Part shown: piece by piece, positions 7,330 through 15,415 of the stretch | How the letters are laid out: each line of letters begins with the position of its first letter | Position numbering within the stretch: the stretch's first letter is position 1 | Assembly: GCA_944389895.1 (NCBI GenBank) | Contig: CALXOA010000099.1 | Span: 1-47,229 of the forward strand | Direction: 5' to 3' | Source of the DNA: an uncultured Victivallis sp. | Lineage (GTDB): Bacteria > Verrucomicrobiota > Lentisphaeria > Victivallales > Victivallaceae | Length of the DNA stretch: 47,229 nt | Notes under the pieces: generated by a model | The model's database searches: none | Told to the model about the DNA's origin: nothing | What the model saw: only the letters and a program-made list of their open reading frames with translations | Position numbers and translations under genes: made by a program

Positions 7330-7599
7330 ATGGACAAGGCCAAGAGAACTGAAATCATCAGGAAGTATGCCCGTAAAGAGGGTGACACCGGTTCGCCGGA
7401 AGTGCAGATCGCGCTGTTGAGTGCCCGGATCAATGAACTTACCGAGCATCTGAAGGCGAATTTCAAGGATCACAGCACCCGTCGTGGTCTGCTTGCGATG
7501 GTCAGTCTCCGCAAGAAGCTGCTCGCGTATCTCGCCAGGGAAAATCGGGCGAAGTATCTGGAGATCACCAACGAACTCGGTATTCGTCGCGCGAAATAA
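7330..7599 (+). CDS. rpsO: 30S ribosomal protein S15
   Basis: 89 residues, the standard length. The core motifs of S15 are present: [17 protein letters not shown], the [15 protein letters not shown] block (here [20 protein letters not shown]) and the C-terminal [15 protein letters not shown]15 binds 16S rRNA in the central domain and nucleates platform assembly. The ATG at 7330 is preferred over an upstream in-frame ATG at 7261 because of its position relative to conserved starts (MDKAKR) and an AAGGA site ten bases before it. A strong terminator follows at 7618-7650, so the gene is monocistronic; pnp, its usual neighbour in many bacteria, is absent here. Confidence 0.98.
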   Translation: MDKAKRTEIIRKYARKEGDTGSPEVQIALLSARINELTEHLKANFKDHSTRRGLLAMVSLRKKLLAYLARENRAKYLEITNELGIRRAK

Positions 7600-7617
7600 G
7601 CGCGTCCTTCGCGGAAG

Positions 7618-7650
7618 AAAGCGGCCGGAAAACACCGGCCGCTTTTTTTT
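7618..7650. terminator. bidirectional Rho-independent terminator
   Basis: AAAGCGGCCGG / CCGGCCGCTTT stem with a 6-base loop, followed by eight T on the plus strand and preceded by A residues that give T on the minus strand. It ends rpsO and also the convergent DUF6259 gene, which stops at 7694. Confidence 0.92.
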
Positions 7651-7693
7651 GTCTTTCCAACACCAGCTGTGGATTGCCGTATCTGTACGAAGG

Positions 7694-9820
7694 TCAGATG
7701 ACGCGGAAAAGTTGTGCGGAAAGCGGCGGGAGTGTTACCTCCGTGGCCGCTGCGCATTCCCGGCCGTCGAAACGGAAGTGTTTTCCCGGTGGCGGTGTGA
7801 TCATCACCTGTTGTTCTCGAGGCAGAAAGTTGGTGACGATCTCTCCTTCATCGCCCTCCGGCGAACGCCAGCGGTTGTGAAACACCGATTCCACGGTTTC
7901 AACCCGATTGTGGAATATCAGCCGGTAGGCTTCCGACTCCACTTTCAGCTCCGGCCGCAACATCCGGCCGCGGCGTAACAACCCCGGATACCGGCGGCGG
8001 AAGCCGTTGAGGTTGCGGATCAGAGTGATCACGCTCTCCTGATCCGGCTCCGGAAACTCCCATTTGACGACCCATCCCCAGTGGATGTGTCCGTCATCCT
8101 TCAGTACCACAGACAGGAAATCCCCCGCGTTGAATGCATATGCCGTGCGGTAGAGCAGATTTTCCGGGCAGGCGAGAAGATCGAGCTGTCTGCTGATCCC
8201 GCACTGATTCCCCAGAAAACTGCTGACCCGGTCGTGGAACACATAAGCATAACCCGGTACCGGCCGCCCGTGGTTGTAGGAGAATACCGAACGGGCGTCA
8301 CTGAACTGGAGGATGTCGAGATAGGGTTGGGCCGCCGCCGCCTCGCAGCCGAGCACCAGCTCCGGATTGACCGCGGCGATTTCGTCTGCGGCTTCCGCCA
8401 GCAGCGAGTGCATCGCTTCGACCTGCCACGGCCCCGGTACCGGCGGGTGGCGGTGCTCGTGTGAGTAACAGAAGTTGCTCTGTCCCCCGAGATTCTGGTC
8501 GAAGAACTGGGCATAGTCGATCCCGGAACGTGCCAGTTTCATCAGCTCGTCAAGGATCGTCCGGCGTGACCACTCCTCGGTGAGGCAGAGGTCGTAACCG
8601 AGTCGCTGTGCTTTTTCGCCGTTGCAGATCACTGCATCGATTTCCCCCTTCGGGCCGCGCATCATATATCGACGGAGTCCCTCGCGTTCATACTGTTCCT
8701 CTCTCGAGTAGTCGGTGATGGAACTGGTCTGAGTCCACGCGGTCCCGGAGCAGTAGACGCCGAGCAGATTGTTGTCGGCGTGAAGTCGATCGCGGAACTC
8801 TTCGAACAACGTTTCTCCGCCATAGGGAGGCCAGACATAGGGGGGCGCCCACGGGGCGGTTCCTTCCCAGTGCATCAGCAGTGCCATGGTACGGCTCTCC
8901 AGGGCAGCAGAGAGGCGCCGGATCGTCGGAAGCGCCGCGGAATATGGAAAATATTCGTTCGGCTTCAGTTCTCCTTTGTCGTCTCCGGTGCCGCGGACCG
9001 GATAGATCAGCACGACCGGCGAATCATCAAGCCAGGCCGGCGCGGGGTATTTCGGGGGCGGAAGGTGCCGCGAATCGATCCAGTTCCGATAGATGTCGCA
9101 TGCTTCGATCCAGTCGCCGGCAAAGCCGCCGAGTACATACTCAAAAGCGGGCCGGTAGGATTCCCCGAATTGACAACCGGTGAAGGTCTGCAGTGAGAAA
9201 CGGGTGCGATCCGGGCCGGCGGGCGCAAATTCAACCGCTTTGGTTCCGTCTTCCGGATCGTGGGCGGCGAAATAGACCCCGAAACCGCCATCGTAGTGCG
9301 CCATGAACTGCATCTGCGCTTCTCCCGGATAGAAACAGCCGAACGATCGGCCGCGAATCGGGAATCCGAGCGGATGGTAGCGCCCGTAGGGAGAGTTTTC
9401 CCGCGCAGCCGGATCGCGGATCTCGGTTCCCTCGCTGGCCGGCCAGAAGATTCTGCCGGGACCGAAGACCGGCTGGGGGCCGTCCAGCCACTCGAGAACC
9501 AGTTCCTCCGGGATATCCTCCACCGCGAACCGGAAATGGAAAAAACCGTTATTTCCCCGGATATTTACCGTCACTTTGAGATTTTGAAGCTCAGAATGAG
9601 CGGAAAAGAGGAGTTTGGAGCCGTTACTTTGAGTCATGGAGAACTCGCTGGACGCCACCAGCGTCGGTTCTCCGGATCGATCCAGAAACTGCAACGTGAA
9701 AAGCTCCGTGCCCGAAACAAGCAGCTCCTTCTCATCGAATCTCAACCCGAGTATCGCTCCGTTTCGACCGGACAGAACCAGTTCGCTTCGTCCTGAGCTC
9801 AGAAAAATCGTCTCCGACAT
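7694..9820 (-). CDS. DUF6259-type glycoside hydrolase-like protein
   Basis: 708 residues, no signal peptide. An N-terminal beta-rich region (about 1-230) contains GRIFWPASEGTEIRDP and the PYGRYHPLGFPIRGRSF segment. A TIM-barrel-like part (about 250-600) follows, with MALLMHWEGTAPWAPPYVWPP, YAQFFDQNLGGQSNFCYSH and LGCEAAAAQPYLDIL. The C-terminus is a small beta domain. This is the layout of DUF6259 proteins found in Lentisphaerota and Planctomycetota, which look like retaining glycosidases but have no described activity that I know of. Acidic candidates are the D in FFDQN and the E in LGCEA. It has its own promoter (9877-9905) with GGAGGG before the start. Confidence 0.7.
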   Translation of the reverse strand: MSETIFLSSGRSELVLSGRNGAILGLRFDEKELLVSGTELFTLQFLDRSGEPTLVASSEFSMTQSNGSKLLFSAHSELQNLKVTVNIRGNNGFFHFRFAVEDIPEELVLEWLDGPQPVFGPGRIFWPASEGTEIRDPAARENSPYGRYHPLGFPIRGRSFGCFYPGEAQMQFMAHYDGGFGVYFAAHDPEDGTKAVEFAPAGPDRTRFSLQTFTGCQFGESYRPAFEYVLGGFAGDWIEACDIYRNWIDSRHLPPPKYPAPAWLDDSPVVLIYPVRGTGDDKGELKPNEYFPYSAALPTIRRLSAALESRTMALLMHWEGTAPWAPPYVWPPYGGETLFEEFRDRLHADNNLLGVYCSGTAWTQTSSITDYSREEQYEREGLRRYMMRGPKGEIDAVICNGEKAQRLGYDLCLTEEWSRRTILDELMKLARSGIDYAQFFDQNLGGQSNFCYSHEHRHPPVPGPWQVEAMHSLLAEAADEIAAVNPELVLGCEAAAAQPYLDILQFSDARSVFSYNHGRPVPGYAYVFHDRVSSFLGNQCGISRQLDLLACPENLLYRTAYAFNAGDFLSVVLKDDGHIHWGWVVKWEFPEPDQESVITLIRNLNGFRRRYPGLLRRGRMLRPELKVESEAYRLIFHNRVETVESVFHNRWRSPEGDEGEIVTNFLPREQQVMITPPPGKHFRFDGRECAAATEVTLPPLSAQLFRVI

Positions 9821-9876
9821 CTTTCCCTCCGCCGTTCTCCGAATTTTTTACTTATGGCAGAAACCGTTTCCCCGAT

Positions 9877-9905
9877 ATTATGCCTCAATCTGGGGCGATT
9901 TTCAA
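9877..9905 (-). promoter_or_regulatory. promoter of the DUF6259 gene
   Basis: Minus strand: TTGAAA (9905-9900), a 17-bp spacer, CATAAT (9882-9877). The start of transcription would be near 9870, giving a leader of about 50 nt. Confidence 0.7.
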
Positions 9906-9971
9906 TTTCCGTTGCAGGAAAATGTAGAAAGATTTGAGGAAAACTCCGGTTGTCTCTGTCGTGTCGGCGTG

Positions 9972-10685
9972 TCAGTTCAATGGACCATCGGGGCCGGTTT
10001 CCGTTCCCTGCTGCCGCAGTGCAACGGTGGTTTCCGGAACGGCGGCCAGCGCGGTTTCCGCAACCAACTCCGCCTGGCGGCGGATGGCTTCGTCTGCGAA
10101 GTGGAAGGCGTCGCGCCAGAAGGTTTTGCGGTCGAGAGGATCCATTGCTTCAAAGAGATCGAGCTGCCGCAGTTTTTCCGTTTCGGCGATCCGGGCGGCG
10201 ATCGCATTGAGTTCTCGAACCTGGTCTGTACGGTTGGAATCACTTGTGGGCGTGCTGTTGACGATAACCAGTTCGGCTCCGGGGTGTTTCTGCCGGATCA
10301 GGCGTAGCGCCGCCCGGAACGCCTGCTCCCACTCGCCACGGTCGGTTGAAAGGCTGTGCAACCCGTTATTGAACAGAATCACCGAGTATGGGAAACCGTC
10401 GAGGATAAATTCCAGCTCCCGGAAGTAATCCGGATCGGTTACGCACTTCGAGCTCGCCCAGAACGTCACATTCATCCGATCGGCGAGAAGATTACGCACT
10501 TCTCCCTGGTAACCGTTGCAGATGGAGTCTCCGATCAGCAGGAGCCGGGGATTCCGGAGGTCACGGGCGTTGTAGCTGTAGGTGATGGACCATTCGATCT
10601 CCTCCCGGATGCGGCTGGTGGTCCGCGGCTGAAACTTCCGGTAGAGTTCCCCGGAAGAGGTTGTCGGGTCGGCGTTCTGATTCAT
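9972..10685 (-). CDS. SGNH/GDSL-family hydrolase
   Basis: 237 residues from ATG 10685, which has GGAGGG five bases upstream; a longer frame to 10805 has no such support. The catalytic block I motif is LLIGDSICNGYQG, the central block is LFNNGLHSL (the N-x-G of block III is likely), and block V is DAFHFADEA with the Asp-x-x-His pair. Such enzymes hydrolyse esters on carbohydrates or lipids. There is no signal peptide, so it acts in the cytoplasm unless exported otherwise. It lies downstream of the glycerol-1-phosphate dehydrogenase on the same strand, with a hairpin between them (10765-10790). Confidence 0.8.
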   Translation of the reverse strand: MNQNADPTTSSGELYRKFQPRTTSRIREEIEWSITYSYNARDLRNPRLLLIGDSICNGYQGEVRNLLADRMNVTFWASSKCVTDPDYFRELEFILDGFPYSVILFNNGLHSLSTDRGEWEQAFRAALRLIRQKHPGAELVIVNSTPTSDSNRTDQVRELNAIAARIAETEKLRQLDLFEAMDPLDRKTFWRDAFHFADEAIRRQAELVAETALAAVPETTVALRQQGTETGPDGPLN

Positions 10686-10764
10686 TTCACCCTCCGAAAT
10701 CTCAGTGGCATGGTTATGACGATACTTCTGTACCGGGCTTTTCGCAGGTACAGCGGAAAACAGG

Positions 10765-10790
10765 GCCGCCGGTTTCCTTATGCCGGCGGC
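10765..10790 (-). terminator. hairpin between the G1P dehydrogenase and GDSL genes
   Basis: GCCGCCGG (10765-10772) pairs with CCGGCGGC (10783-10790) across a 10-base loop. It has no T tract on either strand. It may slow or attenuate transcription between the two same-strand genes. Confidence 0.35.
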
Positions 10791-10864
10791 AGTACAATGC
10801 CGCACCGGGGCCTCCCGTTTTCGCAGCCGGTTACCGGGGGACCGCGCCGGTTTCCGCAGAACCG

Positions 10865-12160
10865 TCAGAAGAAGAGGTGCTTCTCTTCGATCCGGCCGAG
10901 AATCTCGTCGAGAAGACCGAGTTCATAGGTCAGATCGAGAACCGTGTAACGTTTGCGAATCAACTGTGCCGCCCGGAGGCCGTGGAAAAATTGTTCCGGC
11001 GTCAGATTGATCTCCGCAGGCTTCACCGGACAGTGCGCGGCCCGAAGTTTTGATGTGAGTTCTTCAAAGGTGAAGAGCTGCCGGCGGGTCAGTTCACGCA
11101 GCTCGTCCCATTTTGCATAAATCGCGGCGCGGCGATCGGCGAGTGCTTCGCCTTCGAGAAACTTTTTCAGTGCGGTTTCCTTCGCCTCGGTACCGTAGCA
11201 GCCACGGATCAGCAGCGCATCGATTTCCGCTTCCCTTTCCGGAAGGGAGAGCCCCGGCGCCGCGAGGCGCTGGGCTTCGGCGGGATCCATGGAGAAGAGT
11301 GTCTCATAGAGCGCCGTGGCCGCCAGGGTTCCCAGGCCGACTTTGAATCCGTGGGAAACCGGCTCCCCATCTTTTTCGAGATTTTCCATCTCCCAGATGT
11401 GGCTGATCAGGTGATCGGCCCCGGAGGCGGGGCGGGAGTCGCGGTAAAGCTGCATTCCATAGCCGGTTGCCGCCAGCCCCAGGAAAACCCGGCGTACGTC
11501 ATCCGGGGCGGAGAGGTTGTCCCGCAGCGGAGTCTGGACCAGCTCCCAGACCGCGGGATCGATCGGTTCAAGTCCGAGCGCATCAACGACGAGCCAGTCC
11601 GCACCCGCCGGAATTTTCGCCATCAGATCGGCGTAGCCGGCCGCGAACATCTCTGCCGGGGCGGTTTGCAGCACGCCGATATCTGCAACGACCGCGAGGG
11701 GGGCGGGACAGGGCATCGTTTTTTTGAGGCCGGCCATATTCAATGCGGCGCCGCTGCTGGTGTAACCGTCGACCGACGGAGCGGTGGGTACGCAACAGTA
11801 GGAAACGTTTTTCACGCCGGAAGCACGTTTCACCAGATCGTTGATGGTACCGGAACCAACCGCCACCGGAACTGCATTCTCCGGAAAAACGGCCAGAAGT
11901 TCATCAACATGGACATCGCTGGCATGGATCACCGGATGTGCGGGAAAGAGATATTGCGGCAGGCATTCGAACCCCGCCTGTTCCAGAATCTCCCGCACCC
12001 GGCTGCCGGCTGCGCGCCAGGTGTTGCCGTCGGCGACCGGCCAGATCCGCACATTCGGCCCCCACAGAGTGCGGATGGCTTCCGGTAATGCTTTCAATGC
12101 ATCGGTTTCAAGTACGAAGAGTCGGGTTTCCATGCCCGGCGGGATCGGAATCGGATTCAT
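10865..12160 (-). CDS. sn-glycerol-1-phosphate dehydrogenase (AraM/EgsA family)
   Basis: 431 residues of the iron/zinc-dependent alcohol dehydrogenase fold. The NAD-binding block VAVGSGTINDLVKRAS and the following SYCCVPTAPSVDGYTSSGAAL are hallmarks of glycerol-1-phosphate dehydrogenases. Likely metal ligands are Asp in AGYADLMAKIP, His in ASGADHLISHIWEM and His in VSHGFKVGLGT. The family reduces dihydroxyacetone phosphate to sn-glycerol-1-phosphate. In archaea that makes ether lipids, and bacterial members (AraM) occur with sugar genes. Its gene is expressed from a clear promoter at 12221-12249. Homologues acting on other triose phosphates cannot be ruled out. Confidence 0.85.
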   Translation of the reverse strand: MNPIPIPPGMETRLFVLETDALKALPEAIRTLWGPNVRIWPVADGNTWRAAGSRVREILEQAGFECLPQYLFPAHPVIHASDVHVDELLAVFPENAVPVAVGSGTINDLVKRASGVKNVSYCCVPTAPSVDGYTSSGAALNMAGLKKTMPCPAPLAVVADIGVLQTAPAEMFAAGYADLMAKIPAGADWLVVDALGLEPIDPAVWELVQTPLRDNLSAPDDVRRVFLGLAATGYGMQLYRDSRPASGADHLISHIWEMENLEKDGEPVSHGFKVGLGTLAATALYETLFSMDPAEAQRLAAPGLSLPEREAEIDALLIRGCYGTEAKETALKKFLEGEALADRRAAIYAKWDELRELTRRQLFTFEELTSKLRAAHCPVKPAEINLTPEQFFHGLRAAQLIRKRYTVLDLTYELGLLDEILGRIEEKHLFF

Positions 12161-12220
12161 TTTGATACCCTCCCCGGCTGTCTGCTGTTGACCGCCGCTG
12201 TTTCCTGTTGTGCTCTATAT

Positions 12221-12249
12221 ATTATATCATGAAACTTTTTAGAAAACAA
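12221..12249 (-). promoter_or_regulatory. promoter of the G1P dehydrogenase gene
   Basis: Minus strand: TTGTTT (12249-12244), a 17-bp spacer, TATAAT (12226-12221). It gives a leader of about 55 nt with a GGAGGG ribosome site. Confidence 0.7.
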
Positions 12250-12364
12250 ATTGGAATTGCGGAAAATCCACGGGGAAATGGAAAAGTCCCATCCGCCGGT
12301 CTGAGGTTGCCGGATTTTCCGGATGCATTCCGGGAGGACGGAGAAGCGGACGGTGGCTCGAAAA

Positions 12365-13195
12365 TCAGCGTTCACCGGCTCTGCCGCTCCGGCCGGCGGC
12401 GCGGGGCGCTTCGAGCCGCCGGTCGGGTGCGGGAATCGCCTCCTCCCGCTTGAGGGCCCGGTTGAGCTGCCGGATCATCGCTTCGGCGGGATCTTCAAGC
12501 AATGCTGTTTCATGCTTCGGCCGGAAAGTCCCGAGCAGCCGGCACCAGAACGGGAAACGGCCGCGGAAAAGCCGGTTCAGCTCGAGGTGGACCCGTTCGA
12601 GCCGCTGTTCCGGAATCCGTTGGCGGCCGATCCTCAGTGCCGCCAGGTAATGGCGGCAGGCACTCCAGAAGAACCGTTGTTCCGCGAGCGAGCGTGCCAG
12701 ATGAACCCGAAAGACGATGTTGTACGGAGCCCGTTCGACGATACTGCGGAAACATACTTCCGCTTCAGGCCAGCGTCGTCGCGAAGCGTAATTGCGGCCC
12801 TCGCGATACTTCAGAAAGGTTTCGGTCTTCTCGAGATCGGCCAGAAGTGTCTGCAGAGAACTCTCCGGCGGGGTCCGGTTTCCGACGATCAGTTCTTCGA
12901 GGATGTCATCGGCCTCGGTGTCCATGATCGGATCCCGCCGCCGCTCTTCGGGGCTGCTTTCCCCGCGCAGGAATGCGGAACGGCCGGCGTCGTAGCGGCG
13001 GCGCCGATCGGGATCCGAAAGGGTGTCGAATGCCTCGACCAGCAGCTGAAATTCACGTGTTTTGGCCGGGTCGCCGCCGAATCGATCCGGGTGACAGAGC
13101 TTGGCACGCTGGTAGTACGCCCGTTTCAGGATTGAAAAATCCGCGGCAACCCCGACTCCGAGTACCCGATAGAAATCCTGTTCCATTCCGACCAT
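12365..13195 (-). CDS. J-domain protein
   Basis: 276 residues. The N-terminal J domain (about 5-70) has the invariant HPD at 35-37 in KLCHPDRFGG, and the segment YRVLGVGVAADFSILKRAYY before it. After the J domain comes a long region with helical repeats (about 120-225, KYREGRNYASRRRWPEAEVCF and similar), likely TPR-like. There is no zinc-finger or C-terminal substrate domain, so it is a J-domain co-chaperone or scaffold and not DnaJ itself. The first ATG (MVGMEQ) has a poor ribosome site; the ATG three codons later (13186) is possible. It is divergent from a receiver protein, with a 14-bp palindrome between them. Confidence 0.78.
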   Translation of the reverse strand: MVGMEQDFYRVLGVGVAADFSILKRAYYQRAKLCHPDRFGGDPAKTREFQLLVEAFDTLSDPDRRRRYDAGRSAFLRGESSPEERRRDPIMDTEADDILEELIVGNRTPPESSLQTLLADLEKTETFLKYREGRNYASRRRWPEAEVCFRSIVERAPYNIVFRVHLARSLAEQRFFWSACRHYLAALRIGRQRIPEQRLERVHLELNRLFRGRFPFWCRLLGTFRPKHETALLEDPAEAMIRQLNRALKREEAIPAPDRRLEAPRAAGRSGRAGER

Positions 13196-13202
13196 CTGAT
13201 CG

Positions 13203-13216
13203 TTTCACCGGTGAAA
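13203..13216. promoter_or_regulatory. 14-bp perfect palindrome, candidate operator
   Basis: TTTCACCGGTGAAA lies in the 133-bp divergent gap between the J-domain and receiver genes, 8 bases upstream of the J-domain start. Its symmetry suits a dimeric regulator. No known operator is identified. Confidence 0.35.
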
Positions 13217-13252
13217 TATGCGTAAAAATGATGCGGAAAATACTTCCCGGAC

Positions 13253-13281
13253 TTGCCTTTATCACGGAAATCGAGTATAAT
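13253..13281 (+). promoter_or_regulatory. promoter of the receiver/HNH genes
   Basis: TTGCCT (13253-13258), a 17-bp spacer and a consensus TATAAT (13276-13281). The start falls near 13288, about 40 bases before the receiver gene. Confidence 0.75.
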
Positions 13282-13328
13282 ATAAGCATAAGAAAGAAGA
13301 AACGCAACTCGTCTGGATCTGGTTTTTC

Positions 13329-13742
13329 ATGGCTGACACGATTAAAACTTTGCCGCGCGGCTCAGAGACGATTCTGATCGTTGACGATCATGAGACGATC
13401 TGGGATTTCCTGATCGAAGCTCTTCAGAAGCTCGGTTACTGCGTGTTGCTCGCTGAGAACGGTCTTGATGCCGTAGAAATCTATCAGGACAACCCTGATC
13501 AGATCGATCTTGTATTGCTGGACATGATCATGCCCAAGGCGGGAGGCCATCAGACCTTCTTCAAGATCCGTGCCATCGATCCTGCCGCCAAGGTGCTGCT
13601 TTCGAGCGGTTTTGTATCGGAGGCCGAAGTGCATGACCTGTTGCAGCAGGGGGCGTGCGGCTTCCTGCCGAAGCCGCATCGGCTTCCGGTCGTCGCCAGA
13701 GCGATCCGCAGCGTTCTCGACACCGGCCGTATCGCAGGGTAG
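13329..13742 (+). CDS. stand-alone receiver-domain protein (CheY-like)
   Basis: 137 residues, one receiver domain and nothing else. The acidic pair is D19-D20 (LIVDDHE), the phosphoacceptor is D65 (LVLLDMIMPKAGG), the switch Ser is S92/S93 and the Lys is K115 (FLPKPH). The shape is that of receivers attached to hybrid sensor kinases rather than flagellar CheY, so it may be a diffusible relay partner for a distant kinase. No kinase lies in the window. The ribosome site is weak (CTGGATCTGG). It is followed by an HNH gene 18 bp later and likely shares a transcript with it. Confidence 0.85.
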   Translation: MADTIKTLPRGSETILIVDDHETIWDFLIEALQKLGYCVLLAENGLDAVEIYQDNPDQIDLVLLDMIMPKAGGHQTFFKIRAIDPAAKVLLSSGFVSEAEVHDLLQQGACGFLPKPHRLPVVARAIRSVLDTGRIAG

Positions 13743-13760
13743 CCCGGAGCGGTTCCGATC

Positions 13761-14072
13761 ATGGATGACTGGGTCGAGATCAACCGCGATGAGCGGCACA
13801 TCAGGCGTGAACGCGCCAGAGCGCGTGAATTGCGCAATACTCCTTATTATCGCGAGCTCTTCCGCAAAGGAGTCTGTCACTATTGCGGCGGACATTTCCC
13901 GGAATCGGAGTTGACGCTCGATCATATCGTTCCGGTCGCCCGCGGCGGGCGCAGCACCCGGGGAAATCTGGTGGTCTGCTGTCGAGCCTGCAATCAGGCC
14001 AAGAAGTTTCTGACTCCAGCCGAGTTGCTGTTGCGTCGGCTCGAGGCGGAGCAGGGCGAATCCGGAGAGTGA
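13761..14072 (+). CDS. HNH endonuclease
   Basis: 103 residues, the size of a minimal HNH nuclease. It has the zinc ribbon Cys pairs C39-C42 and C74-C77, the central LTLDHIVPVARGG with D54-H55, N69 and the closing CRACNQAKK with N78. All core residues of the HNH fold are present, so it should be active on DNA. It starts 18 bp after the receiver gene with a GGAG site. It has no methylase or phage neighbour, so it does not look like a restriction enzyme or homing nuclease in context. Such small genes also occur next to DNA repair genes. No specific role is assigned. Confidence 0.85.
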   Translation: MDDWVEINRDERHIRRERARARELRNTPYYRELFRKGVCHYCGGHFPESELTLDHIVPVARGGRSTRGNLVVCCRACNQAKKFLTPAELLLRRLEAEQGESGE

Positions 14073-14106
14073 ATGCTCTTGCCGCCGGAGGGGATCCGCA
14101 TTCGTC

Positions 14107-15318
14107 ATGAAGCTTTTTGATGACAAACCGACGGCGCTTGCATCCGCCTGGACCATCAACTCCCTCGCCTATTCGATTGTCTACCCGTTTCTGCCGATTT
14201 ATCTGCACGAAGGGCGCGGGGTTCCGATGGAACAGGTCGGTCTGATCTTTCCTCTGATGGGCATGGCGGTGATCGCAATGCCGCTGGTCGCCGGTCCGTT
14301 GACCGACCGGATCGGTCGGCGTTCGATGATGCAGTTCGGGCAGACTTCCCGGGCGGCGATGTTTCTTCTGCTGGCCCTGATGGCTTTCTGCGAGGCACCG
14401 TTCCAGCTTTTTGCCGTGGCGTTGATGGTCAATGCGGGGATCGGCACTTTCTTTCAGGTCGGCGCGGACGCTTATCTGTCGGATATTTCACGCATCGAAG
14501 ATCGACCGCGGGTCTACAGCAAGATCCGGATCGGTACCAACATCGGCTGGGCTCTCGGCCCGATGCTCGGGGCGTTTCTGGCACGGACGCCGTTCTCTCT
14601 GATGTTCGCGATGACTGCGGTGCTCTGTCTGCTCGGGGCGCGTTACACCGGGTGGTGTTGTCCGGAGACGGCCGCTGCCGCACCGCGCGGAGATTCCGTG
14701 AAGAGGATCCCCGGAATCGGTATCCGTGAACTGGTTTGCGACCGGGGATTGTTGAAGGTACTCGGATGTAGTTTTCTGCTCTTTCTGCTTACCTCGCAGC
14801 TTTACTCGATCATGCCTGTCTACGGAACCGGGGTGGTCGGTGTATCGAAAAACGCGCTCGGATTTCTCTTTTCGCTGAATGGTTTTGTGATCATCTTCTG
14901 CCAGATGCCGATCACCCATCTGCTCGATCGCATGAACCTTGCTCCTCCGGCGCGGCTGGTCGGTGGAGCGATGCTTTACGCAGTCGGTTATTTCTCTCTC
15001 GGATTTGCGCTCAATGCCTGGATGATGGCATTTTCCGTCGCGGTGCTGACGCTCGGAGAAGCGGTGGTCAATCCGTCGCTCTACACGCAGATCAGCCGGA
15101 GCGCTCCCGCCGGTGGAGTCGGGCGGTACATGGCTGCGTACGAGCTGGTCCGGGGAGTCGGTTATGCGGTAGGACCCTATCTGGGCTCGGTCCTTTTTGC
15201 CCGGCTCTCCCCCCGGCCGTTGCTGCTCTGGGGAGTGCTCGCCATGCTCGGCGTGGCGGCGGCGGCGGGATTCCACCTGTTCTCCCGTACGGGAAACGCC
15301 CGCGTCACCGATCGGTGA
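14107..15318 (+). CDS. MFS transporter, probably an exporter
   Basis: 403 residues and twelve predicted membrane helices, typical of the major facilitator superfamily. Motif A is present as GPLTDRIGRRSMM between helices 2 and 3. A second conserved loop follows near the middle. The family moves small solutes with protons. The short loops and size suggest a drug- or sugar-efflux type, with no known substrate. An RBS (GGAGGGG) lies about 14 bases before the start. It follows the HNH gene by 34 bases, so it may be part of the same transcript. The stop codon lies in an 18-bp palindrome, and an alpha-mannosidase follows. Confidence 0.85.
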   Translation: MKLFDDKPTALASAWTINSLAYSIVYPFLPIYLHEGRGVPMEQVGLIFPLMGMAVIAMPLVAGPLTDRIGRRSMMQFGQTSRAAMFLLLALMAFCEAPFQLFAVALMVNAGIGTFFQVGADAYLSDISRIEDRPRVYSKIRIGTNIGWALGPMLGAFLARTPFSLMFAMTAVLCLLGARYTGWCCPETAAAAPRGDSVKRIPGIGIRELVCDRGLLKVLGCSFLLFLLTSQLYSIMPVYGTGVVGVSKNALGFLFSLNGFVIIFCQMPITHLLDRMNLAPPARLVGGAMLYAVGYFSLGFALNAWMMAFSVAVLTLGEAVVNPSLYTQISRSAPAGGVGRYMAAYELVRGVGYAVGPYLGSVLFARLSPRPLLLWGVLAMLGVAAAAGFHLFSRTGNARVTDR

Positions 15319-15320
15319 CG
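15303..15320. promoter_or_regulatory. 18-bp perfect palindrome over the MFS stop codon
   Basis: CGTCACCGATCGGTGACG covers the end of the MFS frame, with the TGA inside its right arm. It could be a hairpin that closes the transcript, though no T tract follows, or an operator for the alpha-mannosidase downstream. Confidence 0.35.
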
Positions 15321-15415
15321 GGACAGACTACGCGAAAAAAGTATCGGAATTGATTAAAAAAGAGCGCGAATCCCTTTGTAAAGAGGTTATATTGCAGAAA
15401 AAGGAGAGCGGCAAA

